A stretch of DNA of 64,000 nt from Lineus longissimus. Its lineage: Eukaryota > Nemertea > Pilidiophora > Heteronemertea > Lineidae. The DNA is taken from contig NC_088318.1 of NCBI RefSeq assembly GCF_910592395.1, positions 6,346,756 to 6,410,755 on the forward strand, written 5' to 3'. The first letter of the stretch is position 1; every line of letters begins with the position of its first letter. Below are positions 34,563-47,238 of this stretch, one piece after another. Under the pieces are notes generated by a model. It saw nothing but the letters and a program-made list of their open reading frames with translations. It was not told where the DNA came from and searched no databases. The translations under genes and the position numbers were made by a program.

Positions 34563-37500
34563 ATGACGTCATTGATGGAAAAAGACTGCAACAAGAGCCC
34601 TAACGGAATAAGTGACTACAAATGTGCCTCTGGGAAATGTGTCATGACTTCTGGGATGTGCCCAAGTGAGTAAAGAAAAAAATATGCCGATACTTTATGA
34701 AACTTGCTGTAGGCTTAGGACAGGCCTATTGATTGCTTGTTCCTGGGAAATAGCAGCTTTTGTAAGGTACCATAGCCTGTGAAAAACATGAAAACTTGAT
34801 TACCTTGGGTGCCCTCAATGTAAGTCTTTGTTTCAATTGAAAGGTGGGTTCTTGGGAAATCTAATAATGCGATTAAGGCAGTTATCTCTAATGAAGTTAA
34901 ATTTTGGAGAGTGGTACTGGTAGATAGAGTCACTGCAGAGGATATTTAGTCCGATCACCTGGGACCCTCATTGTAGAAAAGTCTCAATTTATTTGAGGCC
35001 ATGCTAATGAACCCGGAACCTTTACTAATTCAGGGTCGTCTAAGTGTCCAAGCTATAGCAGAGATTACTATTGCCCAGATACTGGGTGGTGTGAAAGTGC
35101 TGATTATCGTTGCCGTAAGTATTGTCATAGAACATTTTTCATGTAACAGACTGCTGGAGGCAGATTCTCAGTGAGGAAGGCCGTGTCTAATTGTAAATTT
35201 TATTGCAAAGTGACCAACACAAGAATGCAAACTCCTATACCCCCCCCCCCCCCCCCCTCCAAAGAAGGATAATCAAAGGGGATGGTCACTTATCTACTCG
35301 GTTTTCGCACGCCTAACGTCCACTACAGTGGTAAGCCAGTGTGTGTTCATTTTGGTAGGCCAACGACAGAAGTAAGTTTCTTGATTGATTGACCAGCAGC
35401 ATGAATGGCAATAGTGGCTTGAATAGAAGGCCTAAAATTTCCCTAATTTCTAGAAATGTGCACTATGTAAAGATCTGACTGGACGTTAGAAGTGAGAAAC
35501 TAGAGTATTTGGATCACATACATTTTACCAACTCAGTTTTCATATACATGGAGTTAGAATTTATTTACGAAGCAAAAATTCCATAAGTACGGTAGATTAT
35601 AGCTCCTAGTAGTATAGTATGGGCATTTAAATTCATTTGACTTTGGCGATTTTAATTTTGTGTGATTCGTATAAAATTTCACAACCCCTCGCCATCAGAG
35701 CAAAAATGGTGATGCTTTTCTGCTCTTTGAGCAGAGGGTACAGGATATGGGCTGATACGTCTTCCTGCATTAAAGGGACAATATAGGCAACAGCTAGGCA
35801 GGCAAGATAAAGTTACACAAAGCCGCCAATAGGGGTCTCTCACATCCCACAGCAGAACGAAATGATTTGCACTTGTACAAGGGATATATTTAGTGCTAAG
35901 TCTGACATGACCAAGGGCCCTTACTGTGTATACTAGTCACTTGAAGATGGCCAAATTAGCCCCTCTCCTCCTGCCTATAGTCCCCCTTTAAGGTCTTGTG
36001 CCGCTTTACTTGCAGTCCGCATTTGTGGGTTCAATCAGTCGGTCTTCAATTACAAGTACACCTGCCCTGGGTATCCTGGACTGTGTGCAAGCAGATCTTA
36101 TTATTGCCGTAAGTATTTTTCAATGCAACGAAGATTGGAGTATGTCTCAGCAGAGTCAGTTCCTTTTTTTACCAGTATAACTGGGGTAAGAGATAATTTC
36201 TTGCACTACGTACTCAGGTAAAATACATTGATATTGTAGTCTGTCAAATTTTACCAGTATAGAGTCTACGATCCAGACCAGGAATATGTAATTGATATCA
36301 GTTCCCGCGTAATCTGATGGCCTCGGTTTGGTTTACGCCGAGTGGCATATCTGCTTACAAGCAGGCCAGACTCTAATTAGGACACGCTCAATATAGCCAT
36401 TCCGGGATAGAGAGGCATCCGTGATGACTGGATAGCAATCCAAAAGAAACAACCCCAAGCATGTTGTCTGTTGGACAACTAACTCATGCTGACCACATGG
36501 GCTCCATCCACCCATGGGTGAAAGATAAAAAAATTCATGAATATTATAAACCTATGGGGCTATGCTAACTATTATAAGTGGACATTTGGGATATATTATT
36601 AATTAGGTATATGTACTAGTTACTTCAAACTCTACAATGAACTAACTTAACTAATGGTGAAAATGCCCTAGCCATAGCAACCACTACACCAACGCCTAAC
36701 TGACACATGCATACTCGTGCAGGGTATACAGAATGTGCATCAAGGAAGTAGGCCATGTCCTGGATTTTTAACTCTGATTTGCAAAATGAGCACCAACAAA
36801 GTACTGATTTTACATCATGTGTTGTATATTTCAGTTTAAGATTACTATATTTTGGTACCTTAGGACATTATGCACCCATGGATATCATACATCAACTGTC
36901 TTGAACTCTAAGCCTCACAGAACATGGCACCCAACATGTGTCTCTCAGCATGTTTGACCCCATCTATCAAGCCACTGTTTACAGTAGAACCTCCCTCTGC
37001 GGACACCTCTGCCAGGCGGACACCTCTACATAACGGACACGTCCGGCCAGTCCCGATTTTTTCTAAGTCATTTCCAATAACAAAAACCTCTGTACGGCGG
37101 ACACCTCTCTATTCCGAATTGCGGACAGGGCGATAGCCAATTTTTGGTCCAATTCCCTCCCAATTACGGACAGTAGGCAAAAACAATGGCTTCCCGCTTG
37201 CGCTTGGAGAGTCAAGTAGGCCCGACAGGTGTGATATTCGCGCAATTAATCAACGTAATTACCCCATGGCATTGTGTTTTTGTATCCTAATTAAGCCGCG
37301 GCATTGGCATTGTGTTTTTGTATCCTAATTAAGCCGTGGCATTTGTTTACTCATCTTTTCAACTAATCACATAGGCCTTTTGTGTCTACGGACACTCATA
37401 AATCCACGCGGTTTTGTCAGTGTTGCGGCGAATATGCGTTAGTAGAGAAATTAGAAAAAAATAATTATTTATCAAAGGTGGCTGATGGACAGAAATTATG

Positions 37501-40500
37501 GTGTTTTTTGACACATTATCACATGTCGAGGAGATTTTGCAATAAAAGGGGCACCTTTTACTAGAGAGATTATTCACGCTCTGAGTTCCAAAGTAGCTCA
37601 CGTCATTCAACGCAACATCACAAGCAAATACCGATCAGCCAACAGGTTTAAAGTTTCTACGCTAGATGTCGACACAGAGAAAACCAAGACCTGCAAGGCG
37701 GGAACTTCAAATCCACCTAGCGGACGATTTGGCATAACCTCTCTATTGCGGACACCTCTCTATTGCGGACACCTGGGCCCAGTCCCATGGGTGTCCGCAA
37801 TAGAGAGGTTGTACTGTATTTCAAGATTTCTCAGAACTATTTTAATTTCAAGCCATCAGACCGCTTGCATCTGAAAGAAGTCATCATTATGTGCCAAAAT
37901 GTGCATAGATACTGAGCTAATTGGCTGAGACCACGCCAAGACAACAGCTTTTTTCTGTTGATTGGCATTTTAGAACCCTGCCCCTCATGACTATAACCAA
38001 TAATATAGCAGAGACCAGTTGAGATATGAAATCAACATTTTGCATACCATTAGTCAAGATATCAAGAGAGAGGCCTAGTGGATTTTTCACCCTCAAGGCT
38101 CTTTAAGCCTCCCAGAACACGCCCAAAAAGGGCAGCCACACCCTTCAGGATTATTAATCTGTCTACTGGAGCTAAATAGGATAATATGTTCGAGGATAAA
38201 TATCAGAAACAGTCAGTGAGTAACCAATTCTCCAATATCAGCAAGATTGAAACAGATGTGGGTAACTGTATGGTCACAGGGGACACTTTTAGTGGCACAT
38301 AATCATTTGGCTACTCTCTATCAGACAGGTAGTACATTGCAGTACCAATGCACTATCATGCATTGGTACCAAAACGAGGCTGAGTTTTAGCAACGAGGCT
38401 GAGTTTTAGCAGATAAGGATATGATATGGCCTAGATTGCAGACTGAAGGAAAAACAAATAGCTTTTTGTGCATGGGCCCTGCCAGTGGACTGTTTTAATG
38501 CATATTTTGATATGCCACACCTATTTAATTGTTTGTTTAACGGATTTCCCTTATGCATAAAAATCTGAAAACCAGTATTAAAGATCCTTTCTTTTACCAG
38601 TATTACTAGGGTAAGAGATTATTTCTTGCCCTCCGAACGCAGGTAACATACATTGATATTGTAGTCTGGCAAACTTTACCGGTATATATGTTTGCTGCAT
38701 AGAGAGAAGATGAAAAACTGAAGGAAAAACCGATAGCTTTTTGTGCATGGGCCCTGCCAGTAGACTGTTCTAATGCGTATTGTAATACGCAACAACAATT
38801 TAATTGTTTGTTTAACGGATTTCCCTCATGCATAAAAATATGAAAACCCAAAGTGTGCATTCTTCAAATAAAGTTATTTTTGCATGTTGTGATCCATCAG
38901 AATATAAAAAGAAAATGCTGATTTGGACAAAAAAGACAGACTGACATGTAAGAATTTTACACCAAAATAGAAGCAAATGCAATTGGAGAAAAATGAGGTC
39001 TTAATTCTGCTTTCAAAACCATAATAATTCCTAATATGGTGTTTTCAAGAGGAATGTTGAATGTACACCAGCAAAACAGCAACAGAAAAAGGTTAGTTTT
39101 TTTTTCCTATTTTGCGCTTATCATCCACCTTTTCATGACAAAACCTCCCTTAAACTAACAATTAAATTGGTGTGGCCTAATGCGCCACACTAAAAATTTC
39201 AATGCGAATGGGTTAGCGCAACTTCGTTAAAGCGCATTCAGTTCGATTTAGGAGCCGTTTTGGTTAAAGCGGTTTAAAAAAAACAGCATGAACCGGATTG
39301 AGTGTGGCACCCAAATATGTATTAAAGTTCTCATGTGCATTCAATACTTTATAACACCAGTGTAACCACAGCGTCAGTTTCACGTTATTTTTGTAGCACC
39401 AGCTTGTTCCAGTGAAGAAACTTACAAGTGCTTGAAAAAAAGACAATGTGCCAAAGGAAAGAACTGGTGTGGTAGGTAGTTTCAGAGATTTTATAACTCT
39501 TTTATACATCAAAATATGAAAATTGGGCAGAAATTCATAATTCAGAATATTTCTTGCGTTGCCATTATTATTTTACTATGTGAAGACAAATATTGGGTTT
39601 TAAAGAACTAAACAACATGTTCAAGTTTATCCAGAAATACCCTACTGTTTCCGCTATCATCCAATGCCCCCAGATGACTCAAAAACCCATTAAAATGCAT
39701 TTTAATGGATTTTTGAGTCCATAAACCAACTGGTGTGAACATTTGAATTTTCATTGGTATCAAACAAAAAGTGCACCCACCGCCACATAAAAACTTGATA
39801 AAACACTGGTGGGTCAAATAACTTCAAATCAAAGCCAGTGAAAATACTAGTCACTTGTCAACTGGCTCCTTTCATCTCGCCATCTCCTCTGTGACCCTCT
39901 TCTTCCAGTCCCTCACCATTGATTGTCTCTTGGTTTCCTTTGGTCCGCCCCACAAACATAATCCTTGCAGTAATGATATTTGAACTACTTGATTTTTCAG
40001 AAGGCTGCTTTGGCAAATATCGATGTCAGTTTGATGGAAAATGCATCTCATATTTTAGAAAATGCGACAAATTCAGTGACTGTAGTGATGGTGAGGATGA
40101 AGTATCTTGTAGTTACCATGACTATGACAATCTGGCCTTGGGTAAGTTCTGGGTAGCACACAAGTGGTTAATTCTCAAGACGATACATTTGCTGTAGACT
40201 TAGGCTTCGGAAGTTCACTCTACAGGGTGTTTCAAAAAAAGTATACCCACCTCGAATTATTGATTATATGTAAACTACTAAATTTTATTTTAAGTGTAGT
40301 ATGTCATTAGAACGAGCTGGATTTGCTCTTTTAAATAATACCCTAAACTTGCATTTAATTCTCACAGGTAAGTCAGTAACAAAAACAATTTTTCAATGGC
40401 ACCCATATCCTTGCTGGTACACGTGTTCTGTTCTTCGTAACTGTGGGAAAGTGAAATTACAAACAAAAAAACTGATGAAGATTATAAATACTCATTGATT

Positions 40501-43500
40501 TAAATGTTACACAGTGAGAATTTATGGCACTGGTCCCTCCACAAGACCCCCTCCCTATCAATGCACAGGTGGCATCGTCTGACCATGTCTCTTGTTGATT
40601 TGTCACAGTGTGGAATTAAACTGCTGGCAATCATTGCATTGTTACTGACCCGCCCGTGAAAATAAATGCATGTTTAGGGTATCATAATATAAAGAGTAAA
40701 TCTAGCTCTTTCTAATGACATACTAAACTTAAAATAAAATAAAATAGTTTACATAGAAGCGATGATTCAAGGCGGGTATACCTTTTTTGAGACACCCTGT
40801 AGAACGCTGAACTTCCTGGAGGTGGGGAATCCCTCACCCTGGCGCTTTTTAAAAACTAAACAAATCTATAAAGGGTACGAGGTAAACTGTCTCCCTGTAT
40901 CCTACTGCTTTCAGAAAGAAAATGGCCGGCGTTATTTCTACAGCATGCTGTAGACCCAGTACAGGAAAAGCGGTATTATCTGGCTTCGGTCTACAGCAGC
41001 TGTAGACCGAAGACAATGCGAGTGTTGTATCTACAGCAAGAAAATAAATATTCATAAGCCTAATTAATAATTGCTCCACCCCTTTTTGCTGTAGAAATAA
41101 GGCTGGATTACTAGCTGTAGACGGAGGGAGGGAGAAGTACCGAGTTCTTAACAATGAGGTAGGCTACCTCCATGGTCTCAACTGGGTCAGTAATTTTAAT
41201 GAATCCCGAAAGCCAACTCGGGCCTACTGGGGGGGGGGGGCAATTTCAATTATAACATAACTAAGGCGATACTCGGGAAGTGACATCAGCTTAGTCCAAC
41301 TTTTTCTCATATAATCCTAGCTCTGATATATGCTTTTAGATGGTGGTGCCACCTATGGTATTTATGGTAATACTAGTTTGATCCTATTAGCAGGCAACAG
41401 CTCCTATAAGCCATCCATCCAGAGGGCAGAAAGTAACCTGTATTCAGGACAGGCTTGAGACATTGGCCACCTACATATAATTATGTCTACTCTGTGAATT
41501 TGGGGTCACTGTGTTTATACTGAGAAAAGGGGACTTTCTCAGTATATATGGCGACCCCAAACGGGAGTGCCGAATGTAGAATACAACATTCTTGAATTTT
41601 TGGTACTGCACCAGAGCATCATTAAATGTCTTAAAATCAAGGAATAGGGCACCAATACGAAAACTTTCGGAATGCACATGATCGCGCGCTTCGGCTTGGT
41701 CGTCCGCCATTGTTCTGCTTTGTTTCAATCCCGCGCGGCGTGTGCTAATTAGCAATTAATATAACTGTGTAAAGCAATCTGATTGGATGGAATATTAATT
41801 ATTTGCTGTAGCCGCAAGGCGGGAGAAGGGAAAACGACCCTCTGCGTCTACAGCTACTTGCTGTAGAAATAACCACTTCCAAAGAAAATAGCTTGATATA
41901 CTGAATTTTAGCTCAATGAGCCATTACAATAGATGAATAACGTTATGTACCGTTTGGCCCACATTTCACCGCTACATATAAGACTATCAACCTAAAACTT
42001 TTTTCATGTGTACCTGAGATTAGATAACCAAAAAGTCTATATTCCACTGTTCCAGTCAGATATGATTCTTGGCTTTTGAATTTGAGTTGAGTTCTAACTT
42101 TTTGTTGTCTTTTTCAGATGAGTGGCAATTGGCTGGGATTGTTTTAGGCATTTTTATCATATTTTTCATGTGCTTTTACTGTTGTTGGAAAAGTGCAAAA
42201 ACCCGTGCAAGTGAGTAGTGTTTTTCTTTCGTTCCTCGTGTTCCTTTCATGTACTGGGGTTCAAAAAAAGCTCAAGGTGTTAACTTGAAGTGTAGTACTT
42301 GCTTGAAATGAATTCCAGAGCCTAACAAAACGAACTATCCACTCAAACATCACGTCAGTTTTATGTTCGCTATTGTATGCACACTGAGAAACGCCTTTTC
42401 TCAGACACCTTTAACTTGCCAAAGTTCCACTTCATTGCACAAACTACTCCCCCTGACAAGAATGTTTGTCAGTCAATGAACTAGAAATTAAAATTAAAAT
42501 TAAAGGAACTCTACAGGCAGCGGCTAGGTAGGCAAGATAAAGTTACGCGAAGTTGCCAATAGGGGTCTCTTACAATACATCTCACAATACAGTAAAACTT
42601 TTTACGCTTGTACAAGGAATATACTTAGTGATGACCCAGTGCCCTTACACGTGTTTACTGTGAGTATTAGTCTCCTGAAGATGTCCAATTTTACCTCCAT
42701 GCTCCTGCCTATTATCCTCCTTCAAAATATCCATCCATGAAGAAATCGAACAAATCCCACCATTGACACTGAAATCCTGTCATCTTGTCGCTTGCACCAC
42801 CCAGGCTTGTAAGAAGTAATTGTAGATGGGACAAAGCAGTACATCCTTGGCCTTGAGGTTAATGTGATGTGTATTCGAGTTCACCCAGCAGACTGAAATG
42901 GATCAAGAGTCTATTACAGTGTACAATATGTAAAAATCAATGACTAGATATTTCTAACATGATCACCATTTGGATTCCTTCACCACTTATCAAATGCCTG
43001 TTGGGCTGTCAGGCTGTATGTTCCAAGTGCAACACCATTTTGGTCCATTGACTCCAACCAATTTCATCTGTATATCCTTCTGATTTACTTTCTGAGGTGA
43101 GGAAGGGGCATCTGCAGGAGCTGCAAGCACATCGCGAAATCAACAAAACAGGCCAGGTGGACCTCGAGTGACCGGAACAACACCAGCTGCTGTAATAAGG
43201 CCACCAGCAGTTAGGGTCAGGAATGCTTACGTGCCGCATCTAAGCACCACTGCCAGGTCAATTCCACCATCTGAGGCAAGTTTCAAGTCTGTTTCTCGGA
43301 AACGAAAGAAATGGGGTATCTGAGTCTGACCTGTTCCCCAGGCCAGATCCTAAAGGCAATTTCAGACAAGTAATTGCAATCTACTGCCTGTCACGTAACC
43401 AAGCATTAAATCTGTTTGCTTTTCTTGAACGCTGGCAGTGATTTTGGACTTGTCGAAAAAAAGACCATTCCTTTCTCTTCGAGGGTAAAACTACAGATAT

Positions 43501-46500
43501 TTGAGACATAAAGTCAGTTAATTCTCTTGTAACACATAATTGGCAGCTTCTGGTGAGCTCCTCAGGGTACTGGCTGCAGCTGCCTGGGGTACCCGAAACC
43601 TCTGGTAATAATCGAGGACTATAAAAACCTATACTGCGTGTTAAGAGGATTAATTGACTTTTAATGAGCTATTACGTGCTATGTGCCTCAAAATTTCAAA
43701 AACCCGTGCCAGTATAATGCTTGACCTGTAACAATATGACCCCCCCCCCCCCCTCATAGAAACAAGGGGTTTTTCCTTCGAAACTCTTGTACAATATGTA
43801 GCGTTTGCCAAAATATACACTTTGTTTCCTCAGAGGCGGCAAGAGTACACTCATCGTCCGAGTGACACTTCTCGGTCAGCTGCACCATCGGAGGTAAGTT
43901 TTGTATCAATTTTAGTATAGAAATGGAAACCAGATCCCGTTAGTTAGAAAGCATTTTTGCTCATAACATCATGTTGACATGTGCATTCATATACATGAAA
44001 CGACATGTCAACATTATGTTAAGAGCTAACATGCTTTCTAACATCTGGGCCCTGGATGTCACTATGTATCGTGGTTTTTTAACCTCGTAACTTTTTCATC
44101 GACAATGCACCTGCTACAATGGAGGTCGCTATGATGTAATTGACCATCTTGTGATGTCACATAATGTAAATTGCAACCACAAGGGTGGTGTTCTTTGGTG
44201 GATTGGCCCACCACGGAGAAGTGTGGTGTTCTTTGGTGGAATGGCCCGCCACAAATAGATGGGCTCATAGTATCTCAATGTTTGTGTGACCTAAAATCTC
44301 GCCTTGGCTGAAGTCAAAGGAGTTAAAATACTCATTGGATGATCCACTTAGGAAGTGCCACTGAGAGTAATAAGTGCAATACTCCACCTGCCTAAAAATT
44401 AACCAAAGCCCTGCGATTATCCATTCCAAAGACTGCGGCCTGTGGGTCATTAAAAATGGTGTACTTCTTTCTTCTTTATAAGTTGTTTCAAGTAACGTCT
44501 TGCTCTTCAGAGTGGTTTTTATAGTCCTCGATTATTACCCGAGGTATCTGGTACCCCAGGTGCCTATCCAATGGCAGCCAGTGCCCCTAGGAGCTACCCA
44601 GAAGCTGCCAATGCTATTTCCCCTGAGGAGAATCAAACCTTTGGACCACCGCCGTCTTACTTTGATGCAATACAAAATGATGAGCTGCACGACCCAAATG
44701 ATCCGAAGGTTGGTTCATTACCTTTTATTCCTTTCGGCGCCCAAAAATATGACGTTGTTTTTTTATCTAACATTCTTTATTGCTTTCTCTGTTCGCCCTC
44801 TTTTCTCTTAGACTCGGCCAGAGCCTCCCCTGCCCTTTCTTTGCTTGACTGTAATGGTCAAGGAGGATACCAGCAGGTGGAGTTCATATGGCGAATGAAG
44901 AGTTTAAAACATCAGAATTCGTCGTAACCTCTTTCTCGGCCAATGAAATGGTGTCATTTTGCTGGTCGTGAATTTTTTTCTGAAGTGGCTATGTACACAG
45001 CATACTGAGCATACTGCTGTGTACGCAGGAACAAGTTGGTTGCATGCACAGCAGAGGCGAATTAACATAACCGCGTCATCAATGACGTCAGCTGGAGAAA
45101 AAATGGCGGTGGCGGTGGCGGTGGAACAACTCCCCACCTCCCTTCAAGTTGCGGCCAAATTCCAGCCAGCGAAGTCTGCTGTGTACTCTAGACAATGCGC
45201 GTGCCTGTACATTGTACACACAGCATGTTGTTTATTCAAGAGAAAATGTTGCTAGGATTCACAGCAGGCAGCATAAAATCGGAGGCGGGGCTTTATAATG
45301 AGCCTAATGAATATTAATATAAAACGCTTTGAACATATGATACGAAGATATTCGATCATTAACCATTCAATAATTAACGTTTTGGACTTTCAGTCATTTA
45401 GAATATAGCAAAGAGTTAAACTGATAAAGTAAGTTCATGCTGAACCCAAAATGTACTCCTATGGTGGTGATTCAAGGCCGGATCTTTGTTCCTAATCTTT
45501 TCCTGTTTGTGTTTACACATCTGACTTTGATTGATGACATTGCTAATACGCCAAGCGCTGGTTCCTCGAAGTCGATCCAAAACACCCGGCTTTGCGCGGT
45601 GTCTCAACTGGTCAAGTTCCTAGAAGTACTAGGTTCATGATGATGCATCATATTATTAGCCTCGCTGTTGCATGTATTTTAATTGTAGTTATGTTTAGAG
45701 CAAGGGTTCAAAGCTAGTATCTTCAAAGAATTACTCTGATGACAACATTTATGTTTAGATCTTTCGCCAACTCAATTCCTTGAATTGAGTTCTGTTTTGG
45801 TCATTGGTTCCCTGAATCGGAACCCTGAAATTGTATTTAATGCCAGCTTTATCCCTTGTTCTAAGAGTTCAACCATAGCCATTGTAGCCTTCACGTTAGC
45901 TGCCAGATCCATAGAATTAGATGTTGGACTCTGCATTATTTAATCAATAAAAACTGGATCTGGAATACTTTGTGCCTCTTACGTGAATTGCTACGACCTG
46001 TTACATTGAAACGACGATCCCGTTATCACATAAAACTACTGTCTGTTGGATAAACAGCATACACAGCATGCTGTGTACATATCCTCTTCCCCTTATATTT
46101 CACACACTATATCAGGCAGTAAGAACCAGAGTCAACTGAGTGACATTCAATTTTTGAGAAAAATTGGTCGGTTCTGGATCCTCGGCTTCTAATTTTTCAT
46201 GGAAAAGGAAACTGGAGTGCTGTCATCTGCGAGTAAACAGATCGAGCCGCATCAATTAGCCTATAATATATAATAATATTCAGGTCGAAGTTGTTACATG
46301 TACTTAACTAATTTCCGGCCAAATTGTCACTCAGTACACAGTAAGTAGAACATTTCCATTTAGGACACCCTCCAGACTGACAAGTGCTCTCCTTAATAGA
46401 GAGGTGTCCTGATTAGAGAGGTCAAATTGAATGGAAACAACCAATTTTGGACAAAACCTAGTATCCTTAATTGAGAGGTTGTCCTTATTGGAGAGGTGTC

Positions 46501-47238
46501 CGCTAAGGGAGGTTCCACTGTATATAGACTCTGGTTCTCACCACCTCATATTTAGGAGTTTTCTCAAAGGTCACCAGTTGTGTGAAAAAAACAATCACCT
46601 GTAGCGAGCTAAAAGTTATCTTCAAAATGAAAGAATTTAGCAGGAATTTTCTAGTAATGTAAGCAAAAAAAACCTTTGTTGCATCATAGTTCACCAATAC
46701 ATTATGAAAAAGAACGAAAAAAAAATAAAATAAAAAAGTGACTTTTTGAACATTTTAAAAATTGCGTGTTATATAATGAAGAGACAGGATTAGCTGGGTC
46801 CAAAAACATCAGATACATGACCAACTAGATATACCATTCTCTGCTGAAAACCGCATTCAATTATCTTATTCTATCTCTGTGATATCAAAAAAAACCCTGT
46901 GGACATTTACTTTCTGGAAGGACTGTACATGTATAAATATCAATGAGGCAAGACTCATAGTTTTCTCCTAGCATGCTGGGCCTATTTTGTGACCCTGTTC
47001 ACACTTTGTCGGAGCAATTTTACACGTTTGACTCGAGGAAAAATGCTAAAATCATCATATAACCAAATTTTCTTTGACTGATTTCAGCTATTTTGCTACT
47101 GTACAGGTTTTGCCCATTGTTTGACTTGGGGGTGCACTGCTCTGTAATAAATACCACTTTCTATCTTTTCTGCTTCAGCTTCCTACATATGAGGAAGTCA
47201 TAGGTGGTACGCCTGCTGACAAACAATCGTTCACATGA
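34563..47238 (+). CDS. Gene C: LDLa transmembrane protein, C/D subfamily
   Basis: Ten exons: 34556-34665, 35034-35114, 36016-36108, 39397-39471, 40001-40141, 42118-42210, 43097-43275, 43834-43893, 44511-44708, 47179-47238. From ATG 34563 it has 360 residues: four four-Cys modules (exons 1-4), a full LDLa repeat (exon 5: CFGKYRC...CDKFSDCSDGEDEVSC), a membrane helix in exon 6 (LAGIVLGIFIIFFMCFYCC), and a tail with PPPSY at 321-325 and LPTY at 342-345. Exons 2-6 are phase 1 at both ends. Exon 7 ends at a GC donor (GAG/GCAAGT at 43276) and exon 9 at a weak GT donor (GTTGGT). The 60-nt exon 8 repeats the end of exon 7 (RPSDTSRS versus the exon 7 ending). If exon 1 were internal its acceptor phase would differ from B and D, so the true start is uncertain and no signal peptide was found. 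Confidence 0.85.
35774..35987. mobile_element. TTAA MITE (family T1), best-preserved copy
   Basis: 214 bp, ends AGGGACAATATAGGCAAC and TGCCTATAGTCCCCCT, flanked by exact TTAA at 35770-35773 and 35988-35991. It sits in intron 2 of gene C only about 28 bp before exon 3, so its right end forms part of the splice-acceptor neighbourhood. Confidence 0.85.
36982..37816. mobile_element. 835-bp pogo/Tc1-like non-autonomous element
   Basis: TA duplications at 36980-36981 and 37817-37818. Ends CAGTAGAACCTCCCTCTGCG and CAATAGAGAGGTTGTACTG, with many GCGGACACCTCT units at both sides. No open frame of note. Longest member of the CAGTAGAACCTC family here; intron 3 of gene C. Confidence 0.8.
40223..40799. 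mobile_element. 577-bp mariner-like MITE
   Basis: Starts CAGGGTGTTTCAAAAAAAG and ends CTTTTTTGAGACACCCTG, flanked by TA (40221-40222, 40800-40801). The inverted ends extend inward to about 130 bp with some divergence. Intron 5 of gene C; a short open frame inside (40301-40498) is not a host exon. Confidence 0.85.
40924..41880. mobile_element. 957-bp element with 9-bp target duplication (ACAGCATGCTGT family)
   Basis: Identical AAAGAAAAT at 40915-40923 and 41881-41889. The ends share GTTATTTCTACAGCA and then a GCTGTAGAC block, so each tip also folds on itself (CTACAGCATGCTGTAG). Interior segments repeat GCTGTAGAAATAA. A 9-bp duplication points to a MULE-like mechanism. Confidence 0.8.
42504..42721. 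mobile_element. TTAA MITE (family T1)
   Basis: Begins AGGAACTCTACAGGCAGC after TTAA (42500-42503), contains CCAATAGGGGTCTCTTAC, and ends CTGCCTATTATCCTCC with a mutated right TTAA. Intron 6 of gene C. Confidence 0.7.
43930..44053. mobile_element. Short palindromic MITE (GTTAGAAAGCATG family)
   Basis: GTTAGAAAGCAT and ATGCTTTCTAAC near the two ends, with further inverted similarity inward (ATAACATCATGTTGACATG). A relative lies at 59706-59835. It starts about 37 bp after the donor of exon 8 of gene C. Confidence 0.7.
44982..46089. mobile_element. 1.1-kb element related to 40924-41880
   Basis: Left end GAAGTGGCTATGTACACAGC; right end, reversed, GAAGAGGATATGTACACAGC. The pattern GAAGTGG-TAT-ACAGCAT, with an internal palindrome (TACACAGCATGCTGTGTA on the right), resembles the ends of the 957-bp element. 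No clear target duplication seen. Last intron of gene C. Confidence 0.65.
46337..46520. mobile_element. pogo/Tc1-like MITE copy
   Basis: Degenerate left end CAGTAAGTAGAAC, clear right end GGAGGTTCCACTG followed by TA, interior GAGAGGTGTCC units like 13005-13182. Last intron of gene C. Confidence 0.7.

Noticed and set aside
40301-40498. Possible extra exon in intron 5 of gene C
   Set aside because: Entirely within the mariner-like MITE and absent from B and D.
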